Assembly: GCF_018614955.1 (NCBI RefSeq)
Contig: NZ_JAGGNV010000034.1
Location: 62,001 to 126,000, forward strand
Direction: 5' to 3'
DNA from: Variovorax paradoxus
GTDB lineage: Bacteria > Pseudomonadota > Gammaproteobacteria > Burkholderiales > Burkholderiaceae_C
Length of the DNA stretch: 64,000 nucleotides
Shown here in pieces: positions 55,089 through 63,687 of the stretch (position 1 is the first letter of the stretch; every line of letters starts with the position of its first letter). Below the pieces are notes generated by a model that was not told the origin of the DNA, ran no database searches, and saw only the letters and a list, made by a program, of their open reading frames with translations. The position numbers and the translations under genes are program-made.

Positions 55089-56135
55089 TCAGACCAGGCA
55101 CTGCTCCAGGCCCTGCTCCAGGATTTCGCGCGGCAGATCGATGCCGATGAACACCATCCGGCTGTTGCGTTTTTCGTCCGCACCCCAGGCGGGACCGAGG
55201 TCGCTGCCCATCAGCTGGTGCACGCCCTGGAAGATCACCTTGCGCTCGGTGCCCTGCATGTGGAGCACGCCCTTGTAGCGAAGCATGCGCGGGCCGTAGA
55301 TGTTGACGATGGCGCCCAGGAAGTCCTCCAGCCGCGCCGGGTCGAAGGGCCGGTCGGCGCGGTAGACGAAGCTTTTCACGTCGTCGTCATGGTGATGGTG
55401 GTGGCCGTGGCCCTCGTTCGCATGCGAGGGGTGGTCGCAATCCTCGCCGTGTTCGTGGTCGTGGTGCTCGTGCTCGTCTTCCTTGAGAAAGTCCGGGTCG
55501 ATGTCCAGCTTGGCGTTGAGGTTGAAGCCGCGCAGGTCGAACACGTCTTTCAGCGGCACCTCGCCGAAATGCACCTTCTGCTGCGGCGCGCGCGGGTTCA
55601 TGTGCTTCAGCCGGTGGATCAGCGCCTCGGTCTCGTCGGCGGCGACCAGGTCGCTCTTGCTGATGAAGATCTGGTCGGCAAAGCCGACCTGGCGGCGCGC
55701 CTCCTGGCGGTCGTTGAGCTGCTGCGGCGCGTGCTTGGCGTCCACCAGGGTGAGGATCGAGTCGAGCAGGTAGCTCTCGGCGATCTCGTCGTCCATGAAG
55801 AAGGTCTGGGCCACCGGGCCGGGGTCGGCCAGGCCGGTGGTCTCGATCACCACGCGGTCGAAATCGAGCAGCCCCTTGCGCTTCTTGGCCGCCAGCAGCT
55901 GCAGCGCCTCGCGCAGGTCCTCGCGGATGGTGCAGCAGATGCAGCCGTTGCTCATCTGCACGATCTGCTCCTTCGACTCGGTGACCAGGATGTCGGTATC
56001 GATGTTCTCCTCGCCGAACTCGTTCTCGATCACCGCGATCTTCTGTCCGTGCGCCTCGCTCAGGATGCGCTTGAGCAGGGTCGTCTTGCCCGAGCCGAGG
56101 AAGCCGGTCAGGATGGTGGCGGGAATGAGGGCCAT
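55089..56135 (-). CDS. CobW/COG0523-family GTPase, putative metal chaperone
   Basis: A 348-residue G3E GTPase. The P-loop is GFLGSGKTT (11-19), the metal motif GCICCTI (CxCC) lies near 64-70, and the base motif SKSD is present. A run of about 30 residues rich in His, Asp and Glu (about 220-252, with a block of five His) is a likely metal-binding loop. The family supplies zinc or other metals to client proteins, mostly under metal shortage. The client here is not evident. It lies upstream of dksA on the same strand, but 184 bases away with a separate promoter candidate. Confidence 0.92.
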   Translation of the reverse strand: MALIPATILTGFLGSGKTTLLKRILSEAHGQKIAVIENEFGEENIDTDILVTESKEQIVQMSNGCICCTIREDLREALQLLAAKKRKGLLDFDRVVIETTGLADPGPVAQTFFMDDEIAESYLLDSILTLVDAKHAPQQLNDRQEARRQVGFADQIFISKSDLVAADETEALIHRLKHMNPRAPQQKVHFGEVPLKDVFDLRGFNLNAKLDIDPDFLKEDEHEHHDHEHGEDCDHPSHANEGHGHHHHHDDDVKSFVYRADRPFDPARLEDFLGAIVNIYGPRMLRYKGVLHMQGTERKVIFQGVHQLMGSDLGPAWGADEKRNSRMVFIGIDLPREILEQGLEQCLV

Positions 56136-56217
56136 GAAGTGCTCCGGGGGGATGGAATCGGGGAAAGGCGGAAAGTTTAGCGACGGTGTTCCGGCCGCGC
56201 TCCGGCAAGGGCAAAAG

Positions 56218-57420
56218 CTATTTGCGCACCACCACCAGGCCCTTCAGGTACTCGCCCTCGGGGAATTCGATGGTCATCGGGTGGTCCGGCGCGGCGCCCA
56301 GGCGCTCGCTAATGTAGCCATCGACCCCGGCATCGATGCCGGCGCCGGCCACGATCTTGTGGAATAGGTCGGCGCCGATGCCGCCCGAGCACGAAAAAGT
56401 CAAGAGCACGCCACCCGGCGCCAGCAGCTTGAGCGCCAGCCGGTTGATGTCCTTGTAGGCCCGCGCGGCGCGCTCGGCGTGGGCGACGGTGGGCGCGAAC
56501 TTGGGCGGATCGAGCACGATGGCGTCGAACACCCGGCCCTCCTCGATGAAGCGGCGCAGCGCGGCATTGACGTCGGCATCGAGGAACTCGGTGCGCGCGC
56601 CTTCGAAGCCGTTCAAGGCGACATGCGCACGCGCACGCTCCAGCGCCGGCAGCGAGGAATCGATGGACACCAGCTCGGCGCCCTCGATCGCATCCGCCGC
56701 CTTCAGCCCCGCGAGCGCGGCGACCGTGAAGCCGCCGGTGTAGCAGAAACAGTTGAGCACGCGGCGGAAGCGGCGGTGCCGGGCCAGTTCGGCAAAGCGC
56801 CGGCGGCTGTCGCGCTGGTCGAGGTAGAAGCCGGTCTTGTGGCCGGTCGCGATGTCGAGCGTGAGCTGCCAGTCGTGCTCGCGGATCGTGAGTTCGGTGG
56901 GGCCGCTGCCGCGCAGCCAGCCGGTCTGCGGCGCGAGGCCCTCGCGCTCGCGGCCGCTCGCGTCGGAGCGTTCGTAAAGTTTTGCAAGACCGGTGGCAGC
57001 CAGCAAGGCATCGGCCAACACCTCCTTCCAGCGCTCCACGCCGGCCGACAGGAACTGCGCCACCAGCGTGTCGCCGTAGCGGTCGACGATCAGGCCCGGC
57101 AGGCCGTCGGCCTCGCCGTGAACCAGCCGCACGCCGTCGCTCTGCAGGTCGAAGAGCTGACGGGCTGCGAACGCGCTCGCGACACGCGCGGCGAAGAAGG
57201 CCGCATCGATGCGCTGCTTCTCGTCGAAGCTCCAGGCGCGGGCGCGGATCTTCGAATGCGGGCTGAATGCGGCCCAGGCGAGGAACTTGCCCTCGTCCGA
57301 TTCGATGCGCACGGTTTCGCCGGCATCGCCGCCTCCCTTGGCGATCGCCGATTCGAAGACCCATGGATGGCGGCGCTGCAGCGAGCGCTCTTTGCCGGGT
57401 CGGAGACGCAGAAGTTTCAT
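56218..57420 (-). CDS. rlmI: 23S rRNA m5C methyltransferase RlmI-like
   Basis: A 400-residue class I methyltransferase with an N-terminal PUA domain (about 1-75) and an EEHEE-type middle domain. The catalytic domain shows VLNCFCYTGGFT, DPPKFAP and TFSCSGG with the reactive cysteine. E. coli RlmI methylates C1962 of 23S rRNA; the same target is inferred here. The ATG overlaps the xerC stop (ATGA). Confidence 0.88.
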   Translation of the reverse strand: MKLLRLRPGKERSLQRRHPWVFESAIAKGGGDAGETVRIESDEGKFLAWAAFSPHSKIRARAWSFDEKQRIDAAFFAARVASAFAARQLFDLQSDGVRLVHGEADGLPGLIVDRYGDTLVAQFLSAGVERWKEVLADALLAATGLAKLYERSDASGREREGLAPQTGWLRGSGPTELTIREHDWQLTLDIATGHKTGFYLDQRDSRRRFAELARHRRFRRVLNCFCYTGGFTVAALAGLKAADAIEGAELVSIDSSLPALERARAHVALNGFEGARTEFLDADVNAALRRFIEEGRVFDAIVLDPPKFAPTVAHAERAARAYKDINRLALKLLAPGGVLLTFSCSGGIGADLFHKIVAGAGIDAGVDGYISERLGAAPDHPMTIEFPEGEYLKGLVVVRK

Positions 57421-58430
57421 TTATTCTTGCTTTTGTTGGAACGCACGGGCGCGCCTTCGTCGCGCGCCTGCGCCCGCGGATGCGCCGCGTCGTAGGCCTT
57501 AGCCAGGTGCTGGAAATCCAGCCGCGTGTAGACCTGCGTGGTCGTGATGTTGGCGTGACCCAGCAGTTCCTGCACCGCGCGCAGGTCGCTGCTGGACTGC
57601 AGCACGTGGCTGGCGAAGGAGTGGCGCAGCATGTGCGGATGCACCGGCGCGGCCAGGCCGGCCTTGAGGCTTCGCGCACGCAGCTGCTTCCAGACCGACT
57701 GAGAAGAGAAACGCAGGCCGTTGCGGCCGATGAAGAGCGCCGCGGCGTTGGCCGGATCGCGCAGCAGCGCGGCCTCGAGCGCGCTGCATTCGCCGCGCAC
57801 CGCGAGCCAGGCCGCGAGCGCCTCGGCCGCCTTGGCGCCCACCGGCACGATGCGGCGCTTGCTGCCCTTGCCGAGCACGCTGGCTTCCTGCGCATCGAGG
57901 TCGACCCAGCCGCGCGCCGTGTTGCTGGCGCGCACGTCCAGCCCGGTCAGCTCGCCGACGCGCAGGCCGCAGCCGTAGAGCAATTCGACGATCGCGCGAT
58001 CGCGTGCCTCGGCCCACGGGTCGGCATCGGCGTCGTGCAGGTCGGCGAGCTGCACGGCTTCGTCGACCGCCAGCGCCTTCGGCAGGGGCCGGGCCGCCTT
58101 GGGCGCATGAACGTCCTGCACCGGGTTCGAGCCCACCAGCCCCTCGTTGCCGAGCCAGCGGTAGAAGCTGCGCCAGCACGAGAGCACCAGCGCGATGCCG
58201 CGCGATTCGCGGCCGGCGCCGTGCAGCTGCGCCATCCAGCGCCGCACGTGGGCGGTCTGGACCTTGTCGAGCGCGAGACCGGCCGCCTGGGCCTTCTCGA
58301 CCAGCGTCTTCAGATGGATGGCGTAGAGCTCGACGGTGCGCGCCGCGAGCCGGCGCTCCACGCGCACATGTTCGAGGTACTTCTCGACCAGTGCCGGCGT
58401 CGCGATCTGCGACTCAGTGGAGGTATCCAT
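57417..58430 (-). CDS. xerC: Tyrosine recombinase XerC
   Basis: A 337-residue site-specific recombinase that resolves chromosome dimers at dif with XerD. Catalytic residues are Arg157, Lys188, His266, Arg269, His292 and the nucleophile Tyr301 (in QVYTRLDF). I choose ATG 58430 (MDTSTESQ) because AACAAT ends seven bases upstream; an in-frame ATG three codons earlier exists. The gene overlaps the end of the YdcF-like gene by 17 bases. Context (dapF, DUF484) is that of the housekeeping XerC, not of a mobile element. Confidence 0.93.
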   Translation of the reverse strand: MDTSTESQIATPALVEKYLEHVRVERRLAARTVELYAIHLKTLVEKAQAAGLALDKVQTAHVRRWMAQLHGAGRESRGIALVLSCWRSFYRWLGNEGLVGSNPVQDVHAPKAARPLPKALAVDEAVQLADLHDADADPWAEARDRAIVELLYGCGLRVGELTGLDVRASNTARGWVDLDAQEASVLGKGSKRRIVPVGAKAAEALAAWLAVRGECSALEAALLRDPANAAALFIGRNGLRFSSQSVWKQLRARSLKAGLAAPVHPHMLRHSFASHVLQSSSDLRAVQELLGHANITTTQVYTRLDFQHLAKAYDAAHPRAQARDEGAPVRSNKSKNK

Positions 58431-59028
58431 TGGCGGCATTGTTCACGATGGCCAGAGGCTCGCGCAACGCGCCCTTGAAGAGCATGCCCCAGCGGCGCCA
58501 GCAGGAGGTCGGCGCCGCGGCGTACTGCAGCTCGAACAGCCGGTCGAAGCCGGCCGCGCGCGCCAGGCGCTCCACGCGCCACAGGTGATAGGGCTCGGAG
58601 ACGATGATCACGCTCTTCACGCCCGCCGCCTGCAGCACGGCGCGCGACATCGAGAGGTTCTCGCGCGTCGTCGACGACACGGGCTCCAGCAGCAGCGTGC
58701 CCGTATAGCCGGCGTCGCGCGCATGCTGCTGCATCACCTCGGCCTCGATGCGCCCGTCCTCGCGGTCGATGCCGCCGGACAGCACGAGCTGACGCACGCG
58801 CCCCTCCTTCGCAAGCGAGATGCCGGTATCGACGCGGCCGGTCAGACAGGGGTTGGGCTTGCCGTCGCGGTACGCACGGTTGCCGAGGATCAGCGCCGCA
58901 TCGGCCGCGCGCTGCGGCGGATGGCCCAGCAGGTCGAGCGCATGCAACCAGATCGTGATCGCGATGGCCGCATAGCCCAGCAGCAGGACCCCCAGCGCGC
59001 CGAACGCCACGCGCCAGAGCTTGCGCAT
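58414..59028 (-). CDS. YdcF-like DUF218 membrane protein
   Basis: A 204-residue protein with one N-terminal membrane helix (about 8-28) and a DUF218/YdcF domain. It has ALILGNRAYRDGKPNPCL, LVLSGGIDREDGR, STTRENLSMSRAVLQ and IVSEPYHLWRVERLARAAG, the usual ordered motifs. Members such as SanA and ElyC have been linked to envelope integrity. It is inserted between DUF484 and xerC, where many genomes have none. The ATG shares a base with the DUF484 stop (TGATG). Confidence 0.88.
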   Translation of the reverse strand: MRKLWRVAFGALGVLLLGYAAIAITIWLHALDLLGHPPQRAADAALILGNRAYRDGKPNPCLTGRVDTGISLAKEGRVRQLVLSGGIDREDGRIEAEVMQQHARDAGYTGTLLLEPVSSTTRENLSMSRAVLQAAGVKSVIIVSEPYHLWRVERLARAAGFDRLFELQYAAAPTSCWRRWGMLFKGALREPLAIVNNAANGYLH

Positions 59029-59723
59029 CAAGGCGAAGGCCTCAACCGCGAGAGCGCGCCCGAGGCCAGCTCGGCGATGCGCTCCAGGAAGTCGGTGCCC
59101 ATCTCGGCATTGAAGCGCTGCGCGTCGGGCGATGCCAGCACCAGCAGGCCGAAGGCCGGCGCCTCGGCGTCGGGCCGCAGCGGAATCAGCGCGATCGACA
59201 CCGCGGCACGCGGCTCGGCCAGCCAGTTGGCGGCCTCGAAGCCGGCGTTCAGGCCGCAGTAAGGCGCCGTCAGCGAGGTGGCCAGCGCCTTCACGTCGTC
59301 GCTGACCCACTGCGCGTACGGCTCGTTGAGGTAGCTGCTGTCGCAGTCCCAGATCTTGATCGCGGTCTGCGGCACCAGGAAAAGCGTCTGCAGCTGCTCC
59401 GCGATCTGGGTCGGCAGCCCGCGCGGATCGCGTGTGGTCAGGAGACCGCGCGTCCAGCGCTGCAGCCGGTCGGCCGTGACCACGTTCTCGGTGCCGTGGC
59501 GCACCATGTCCATCACGCGGTGCTCCAGCGCCTTGATCTTCTCGCGCAGCATCTCGGCCTGGCGCTCCTGCAGGCTCACGGCGCGGTTGCCGTGCGGGCT
59601 GGTGAGCTGCACCTGGCCCAGCAGCTGCGCATGGCGTTCGAAGAAGTCCGGCGTGTTCGAGAGGTAGTTGGCGATGTCGTCTTCGGTGATCGGGTTCATG
59701 GCATTGGAGTTGAATTTGTTCAT
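59028..59723 (-). CDS. DUF484 (GAF-like) protein
   Basis: A 231-residue soluble protein of the DUF484 family. The N-terminal part EDDIANYLSNTPDFFERH and the GAF-like body, with SLQERQAEMLREKI and LEHRVMDMV forming a helix, are typical. The role is unknown, but the dapF-DUF484-xerC order is conserved in Proteobacteria. The ATG at 59723 overlaps the dapF stop by ATGA; an internal ATG at 59699 is less likely. Confidence 0.88.
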   Translation of the reverse strand: MNKFNSNAMNPITEDDIANYLSNTPDFFERHAQLLGQVQLTSPHGNRAVSLQERQAEMLREKIKALEHRVMDMVRHGTENVVTADRLQRWTRGLLTTRDPRGLPTQIAEQLQTLFLVPQTAIKIWDCDSSYLNEPYAQWVSDDVKALATSLTAPYCGLNAGFEAANWLAEPRAAVSIALIPLRPDAEAPAFGLLVLASPDAQRFNAEMGTDFLERIAELASGALSRLRPSP

Positions 59724-60586
59724 GGCACTTCGATTTCGCCTTCGAAGACGGTGACGGCGGGCCCGGTCATCAGCACAGGGGCGCCGTCGCCCGCCCATTC
59801 GATGGTGAGCAGCCCGCCGCGGGTCTGCACGTCGACCCGCGCGTCGAGCCGGCCCAGACGGATGCCCGCGACCACCGCGGCGCAGGCGCCGGTGCCGCAG
59901 GCCAGCGTTTCGCCGGCGCCGCGCTCGAACACGCGCAGGCGCACCTGCGTGCGGTCGACGATCTGCATGAAGCCGGCGTTCACGCGTTGCGGGAAACGCG
60001 GATGGTGCTCGATCGCCGGGCCCTGGCTGGCTACCGGCGCCGTATCGACGTCGGGCACGATCTGCACCGCGTGCGGATTGCCCATCGACAGCACGGCCAC
60101 CGACACCTTCGCGCTGTCGGCATGGGTGCCCAGGGTGAGATGCCAGGTGTGCCAGCCGTTGTCGTGCTGCGGATCGAGGCCGGCGGTGTCGAAGGGCACG
60201 CGCTGCGGCTCGAAGATCGGCGCGCCCATGTCGACCGTCACGCGGCCGTCGGCGCCCATGCGCGGCTCGATCACGCCCGAGAGCGTCTCCACGCGAACGG
60301 CGTCTTTCGCGGTCAGGCCGTGCTCTCGCACGAAGCGCATGAAGCAGCGCGCGCCGTTGCCGCACTGCTCGACCTCGCCGCCGTCTGCGTTGTGGATCAG
60401 GTATTGGAAGTCGATGCCCGCCGCCGGCGAGGGCCGCACGGTGAGGATCTGGTCGGCGCCGACGCCGAAATGGCGGTCTGCCAGGAAGCGGTACTGCGCC
60501 GCACTCAGGCCCAGCGCGCCGCGGGTTTCGTCCAGCACGACGAAGTCGTTGCCGGCCCCCTGCATCTTGGTGAAGCGGATTCGCAT
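59720..60586 (-). CDS. dapF: Diaminopimelate epimerase
   Basis: A 288-residue racemase-fold enzyme that converts LL- to meso-DAP for lysine and for the wall ligases MurE and Mpl. The two catalytic thiols are Cys75 in EQCGNGARC and Cys230 in ACGTGACA. KMQGAGNDFVV (8-18) and MGNPHAV are also diagnostic. GATAAT ends six bases before the ATG and overlaps the TAA stop of the gene upstream. Confidence 0.96.
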   Translation of the reverse strand: MRIRFTKMQGAGNDFVVLDETRGALGLSAAQYRFLADRHFGVGADQILTVRPSPAAGIDFQYLIHNADGGEVEQCGNGARCFMRFVREHGLTAKDAVRVETLSGVIEPRMGADGRVTVDMGAPIFEPQRVPFDTAGLDPQHDNGWHTWHLTLGTHADSAKVSVAVLSMGNPHAVQIVPDVDTAPVASQGPAIEHHPRFPQRVNAGFMQIVDRTQVRLRVFERGAGETLACGTGACAAVVAGIRLGRLDARVDVQTRGGLLTIEWAGDGAPVLMTGPAVTVFEGEIEVP

Positions 60587-60598
60587 CGAGGGATTATC
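60587..60598 (-). promoter_or_regulatory. GATAAT box six bases before dapF
   Basis: On the minus strand GATAAT (60598-60593) is followed by CCCTCG and ATG. The TAA stop of the upstream gene (60596-60594) lies inside the box. Confidence 0.5.
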
Positions 60599-61229
60599 CG
60601 CCGCGGCCAGCCCTGATCCGGTCCAGTGCCCGATCCAGAAAACTTAAGCGATCTTGCCCCCAGAAACGCTCGCCCTCCAAGATGAAGGTCGGCGCGCCGA
60701 ACACGCCCTTCTCCACCGCTTCGGCGCTGTTAGCGCGGTAGACCGCCTGGGCTTCGGACCCCTGCTCCAGCGCCTGCAGCGCGGCGCCGTCGTAGCCGTT
60801 CTCGTCGGCGACCGCGATGCGCACCGCGGCATCCGAGGTGTCGCGCTCCTCGGCCCACAGCGCGCGCAAGAGCGCATGCGAGAGCGGCTGCGCATCGAGC
60901 CCCTGCAGCTGGGCGGCGATCACCATCCAGCCCGGGTACTTGTTCCAGTTCGGATCGCCCGGCGGACCCTTGGGATAGTGCTTCGGCTCCAGGTTGAGCG
61001 GCATGCCCAGGTACTCGCGCCAGCGCGCGAGTTCGAGCGCGTGGTAGCTGCGGCGCGGCTCGGGCCGCGTCTTGAGCGGAATGCCGCCGGTCTGCGGCAC
61101 AACGGCCTGGAAATCGTAGGGCTTGAGCACGAGCCGCACGTGGTGGCGGCGCACGATGTCCTGCAGTTGCGGACCGCCGAGATACGCCCAGGGCGAAGAG
61201 AGGCTGTAGTAGCAGTCGAGTTCGATCAT
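60594..61229 (-). CDS. DsbA-fold 2-hydroxychromene-2-carboxylate isomerase-like protein
   Basis: A 211-residue protein of the kappa-class GST/HCCA isomerase family. The N-terminal YYSLSSPWAYLGG (7-19) has serine in place of a redox cysteine, as in glutathione-dependent isomerases. The C-terminal GVFGAPTFILEGERFWGQDRL is the conserved closing strand and helix. Substrate unknown; naphthalene-type catabolism is not implied by the neighbours. It is divergent from the flavin monooxygenase gene with only 21 bases between the starts. Confidence 0.88.
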   Translation of the reverse strand: MIELDCYYSLSSPWAYLGGPQLQDIVRRHHVRLVLKPYDFQAVVPQTGGIPLKTRPEPRRSYHALELARWREYLGMPLNLEPKHYPKGPPGDPNWNKYPGWMVIAAQLQGLDAQPLSHALLRALWAEERDTSDAAVRIAVADENGYDGAALQALEQGSEAQAVYRANSAEAVEKGVFGAPTFILEGERFWGQDRLSFLDRALDRIRAGRGG

Positions 61230-61250
61230 GTTCTGGATTATCTTCAGACG
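61230..61250. promoter_or_regulatory. Overlapping back-to-back -10 elements between divergent genes
   Basis: One 8-base stretch (61237-61244) gives GATAAT on the minus strand, seven bases before the ATG at 61229, and TATCTT on the plus strand, six bases before the ATG at 61251. Both genes would be leaderless, and polymerase could serve only one at a time. Confidence 0.5.
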
Positions 61251-62789
61251 ATGCCTGACGACCTCTCTTCCGACACCCTGCCGCCGGTGCCGCATCAGTT
61301 CACCGCAAGCCCGCGCGACGCGGCGGCGCTCGAAAAGCTCGCGCGCCAAGCGCGCGTGGATCTCGAACGCATCAACCTGCCGCCGCCCGCCTGGGTGCTG
61401 CCGGCCGAATCGCCCGACGCCTGCACGCCGGTGCTCGACGTGCTGGTGGCCGGCGCCGGCATGTGCGGCCAGACCGCCGCCTTCGCACTGCGCCGCGAGG
61501 GCATCACCAACATCCGCGTGATCGACCGCGCTGCGCGCGGCGACGAAGGCCCGTGGGGCACCTATGCGCGCATGCTGACGCTGCGCAGCCCCAAGCAGGT
61601 CGGCGGCCCGGAGCTCGGCGTGCCTTCGCTTTCTTTCCGCGCCTGGTACGAGGCGCAGCACGGCAGCGCTGGCTGGGAGGCGCTGCACAAGATCGGCCGC
61701 ATCGACTGGCGCGACTACCTGCTGTGGGTGCGCGACACCGTCGGCCTGCCGGTGGACAACGGCGTCGCGCTGCGCTCCGTGTCGCACAGCGACGACGGGC
61801 GCCTGCTCGTGGTCGAACTCACGAACCCGCAGGGCCGGCGCGAGACCGTGCGCACGCGCCAACTCGTGCTGGCGCTGGGCCGCGACGGCAGCGGCGCGCC
61901 GCGCTGGCCGTCTTTTCCGTCCTTGCGGCGCGACGACCCGCACGCGGCCGGCCGCGTGTTCCATTCGGCCGACGCCATCGACTTCGCCGCGCTGGCCGGC
62001 AAGCGCATCGGCGTGCTGGGCGCCGGCGCCTCGGCCTTCGACAACGCGGCCTGCGCGCTGGAGGCCGGCGCCGCGGAGGTCGTGCTGTTCGCGCGCCGGC
62101 CGCAGCTGCCCCAGATCAACAAGAGCAAGGCCGCGTCGAGCCACGGCTTCCTGCGCGGCTTCGAGGGCCTGGACGATGCACGCAAGTGGCGCGTCTACAC
62201 CTACATCTTCGACGAGCAGGTGCCGCCGCCCTGGGAAACCGTGCGCCGCTGCGATGCGCATGCGGCCTTCACGCTGCTGCTCGGCACGCCCTGGCTGGAT
62301 GTGGCGCCCGACGCGGAAGGCGTGGAGGTCAGCACGCCGGACGGCGGCAGCGAACGCTTCGACGCCGTCATCTTCGGCACCGGCTTCGACGTCGACCTGC
62401 TCGACCGGCCCGAGATCGCGCGCTACACGCCGCTCGTGGACACCTGGGCCCAGCACGTGACGCCCGAGGAGGCGCAGCGCTATCCCGAGCCGGCGCGCTT
62501 CCCCTATTTGGGCGCGGGCTTCGAGCTGCGCGGCCGCACGGGCGTCGCGGGCAGCACCGACGCCGAGGCGCTCTCGCGCATGCGCCTCTTCAACTGGGGC
62601 GCCACCATGAGCCACGGCGCGCTGGCCGGCGACATCCCCGGCCTCGCGATCGGCGCCACGCGGCTGGCCCACGCGATCGCGCGCGACCTCTTCGTGGAGG
62701 ACGCCGACCGCCACTGGGCGCGCCTGCTGGCGCACGATGAGCCGGAACTGATCGCGACGCGCTGGTACGTGGGCGACGGACCAAGCTGA
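61251..62789 (+). CDS. Flavin-dependent monooxygenase-like oxidoreductase
   Basis: A 512-residue two-dinucleotide-domain flavoprotein. The FAD fingerprint VAGAGMCG (66-73) follows a 60-residue N-terminal extension. A second Rossmann motif, GVLGAGASA (about 254-262), suits NADPH. The general plan matches FMO/Baeyer-Villiger-like enzymes, but I do not see the full BVMO fingerprint, so the reaction is open. The stop overlaps the start of a LysR gene (TGATG), suggesting the regulator is made with the enzyme. Confidence 0.82.
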   Translation: MPDDLSSDTLPPVPHQFTASPRDAAALEKLARQARVDLERINLPPPAWVLPAESPDACTPVLDVLVAGAGMCGQTAAFALRREGITNIRVIDRAARGDEGPWGTYARMLTLRSPKQVGGPELGVPSLSFRAWYEAQHGSAGWEALHKIGRIDWRDYLLWVRDTVGLPVDNGVALRSVSHSDDGRLLVVELTNPQGRRETVRTRQLVLALGRDGSGAPRWPSFPSLRRDDPHAAGRVFHSADAIDFAALAGKRIGVLGAGASAFDNAACALEAGAAEVVLFARRPQLPQINKSKAASSHGFLRGFEGLDDARKWRVYTYIFDEQVPPPWETVRRCDAHAAFTLLLGTPWLDVAPDAEGVEVSTPDGGSERFDAVIFGTGFDVDLLDRPEIARYTPLVDTWAQHVTPEEAQRYPEPARFPYLGAGFELRGRTGVAGSTDAEALSRMRLFNWGATMSHGALAGDIPGLAIGATRLAHAIARDLFVEDADRHWARLLAHDEPELIATRWYVGDGPS

Positions 62790-63679
62790 TGGACACCCGC
62801 CAGATGCGCTGCATCCTCGCGATCAGCGAGGCCGGCAGCCTCACGCGCGCGGCCGAGCAATTGGGCCTCGCGCAGCCGGCGCTCACGCAGACGCTGAACC
62901 GGCTCGAGCGCGAGATCGGCACGCCGCTCTTCACGCGCACCCGGCGCGGCGCGACGCTGACCGAGGCCGGCCTCGCGATCGTGGAGGACGTGCGCGCCAG
63001 CCTGGCGCACGCCGACGCGGCAGCCGATCGCGCACGGGCCATGGCCGCGGGCCGCGCAGGCCGGCTCACCATCGGCTTCGTGACGCATGCCATCTACGAG
63101 GTGCTGCCGCGCGCGCTGCGCCTGCTGCGCGCCGCGCATCCGCAGCTCGACGTGGTGCTGCGCGAGATGAGCAATGCCGAGCAGGTCGATGCGCTGGCGG
63201 GCGGCCGCATCGACATCGCGCTGCTGCATCCGCCCGTGTCCTTCAATGCCAAGGTGAACGAGCTGCGCCTGGGCGAGGAGCCGATGGTGGCCGCACTGCC
63301 GGCCGGCTACGAGGTGGCGCAGGACGGCTGCGTGTCCCTGGCCGAGATCGCGCAGCATGGCCTGGTCTGGTTCCCCGAGCAGCAGATTCCCGCGCTGCGC
63401 AGCCAGCTGCTGGGCGCGATCCGCCGCGCCGGCCACCCCGTGCAGGTGGTGCAGGACGCCAACCGCACGCTGACCGTGCTGGCCTGCGTGGCCGCCGGCC
63501 TGGGCTGGTCGCTGCTGCCGCGCTCGGTGCATGCGCTGCGGCACGAAGGCGTGCGCTATGCCGAGGTGCGCGACGGCGCGGACCTGCCCGCCTTCGAACT
63601 GTCGGCGATGTGGCTGGCGCGCTCGCGGCCCACCTTCGCCGATGCGTTCGCCCAGTTGCTGGGGCCTGCTCACGCATAA
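62789..63679 (+). CDS. LysR-family transcriptional regulator
   Basis: A 296-residue regulator. The N-terminal winged helix-turn-helix (1-60) contains GSLTRAAEQLGLAQPALTQTL, and a periplasmic-binding-type effector domain follows from about 90. It is co-directional with and coupled to the flavin monooxygenase gene and convergent with the Bug-type receptor, so it may control either. The effector is unknown. Confidence 0.92.
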   Translation: MDTRQMRCILAISEAGSLTRAAEQLGLAQPALTQTLNRLEREIGTPLFTRTRRGATLTEAGLAIVEDVRASLAHADAAADRARAMAAGRAGRLTIGFVTHAIYEVLPRALRLLRAAHPQLDVVLREMSNAEQVDALAGGRIDIALLHPPVSFNAKVNELRLGEEPMVAALPAGYEVAQDGCVSLAEIAQHGLVWFPEQQIPALRSQLLGAIRRAGHPVQVVQDANRTLTVLACVAAGLGWSLLPRSVHALRHEGVRYAEVRDGADLPAFELSAMWLARSRPTFADAFAQLLGPAHA

Positions 63680-63687
63680 ACCGCCCC

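Noticed and set aside
53978..56135. dksA plus CobW GTPase as a Zur-controlled zinc-starvation module
   Set aside because: No Zur-type palindrome is visible in 54905-55088 or 56136-56217, and this DksA looks like the main cellular copy.
57417..58430. Tyrosine recombinase as a sign of an integrated element
   Set aside because: The dapF-DUF484-xerC context and sequence are those of the chromosomal XerC. No attachment-site repeats or phage genes are near.
60594..62735. 713-aa minus-strand frame
   Set aside because: Only the part up to 61229 is a real gene. The rest lies antisense to the flavin monooxygenase gene and the real ATG has a -10 box in front of it.
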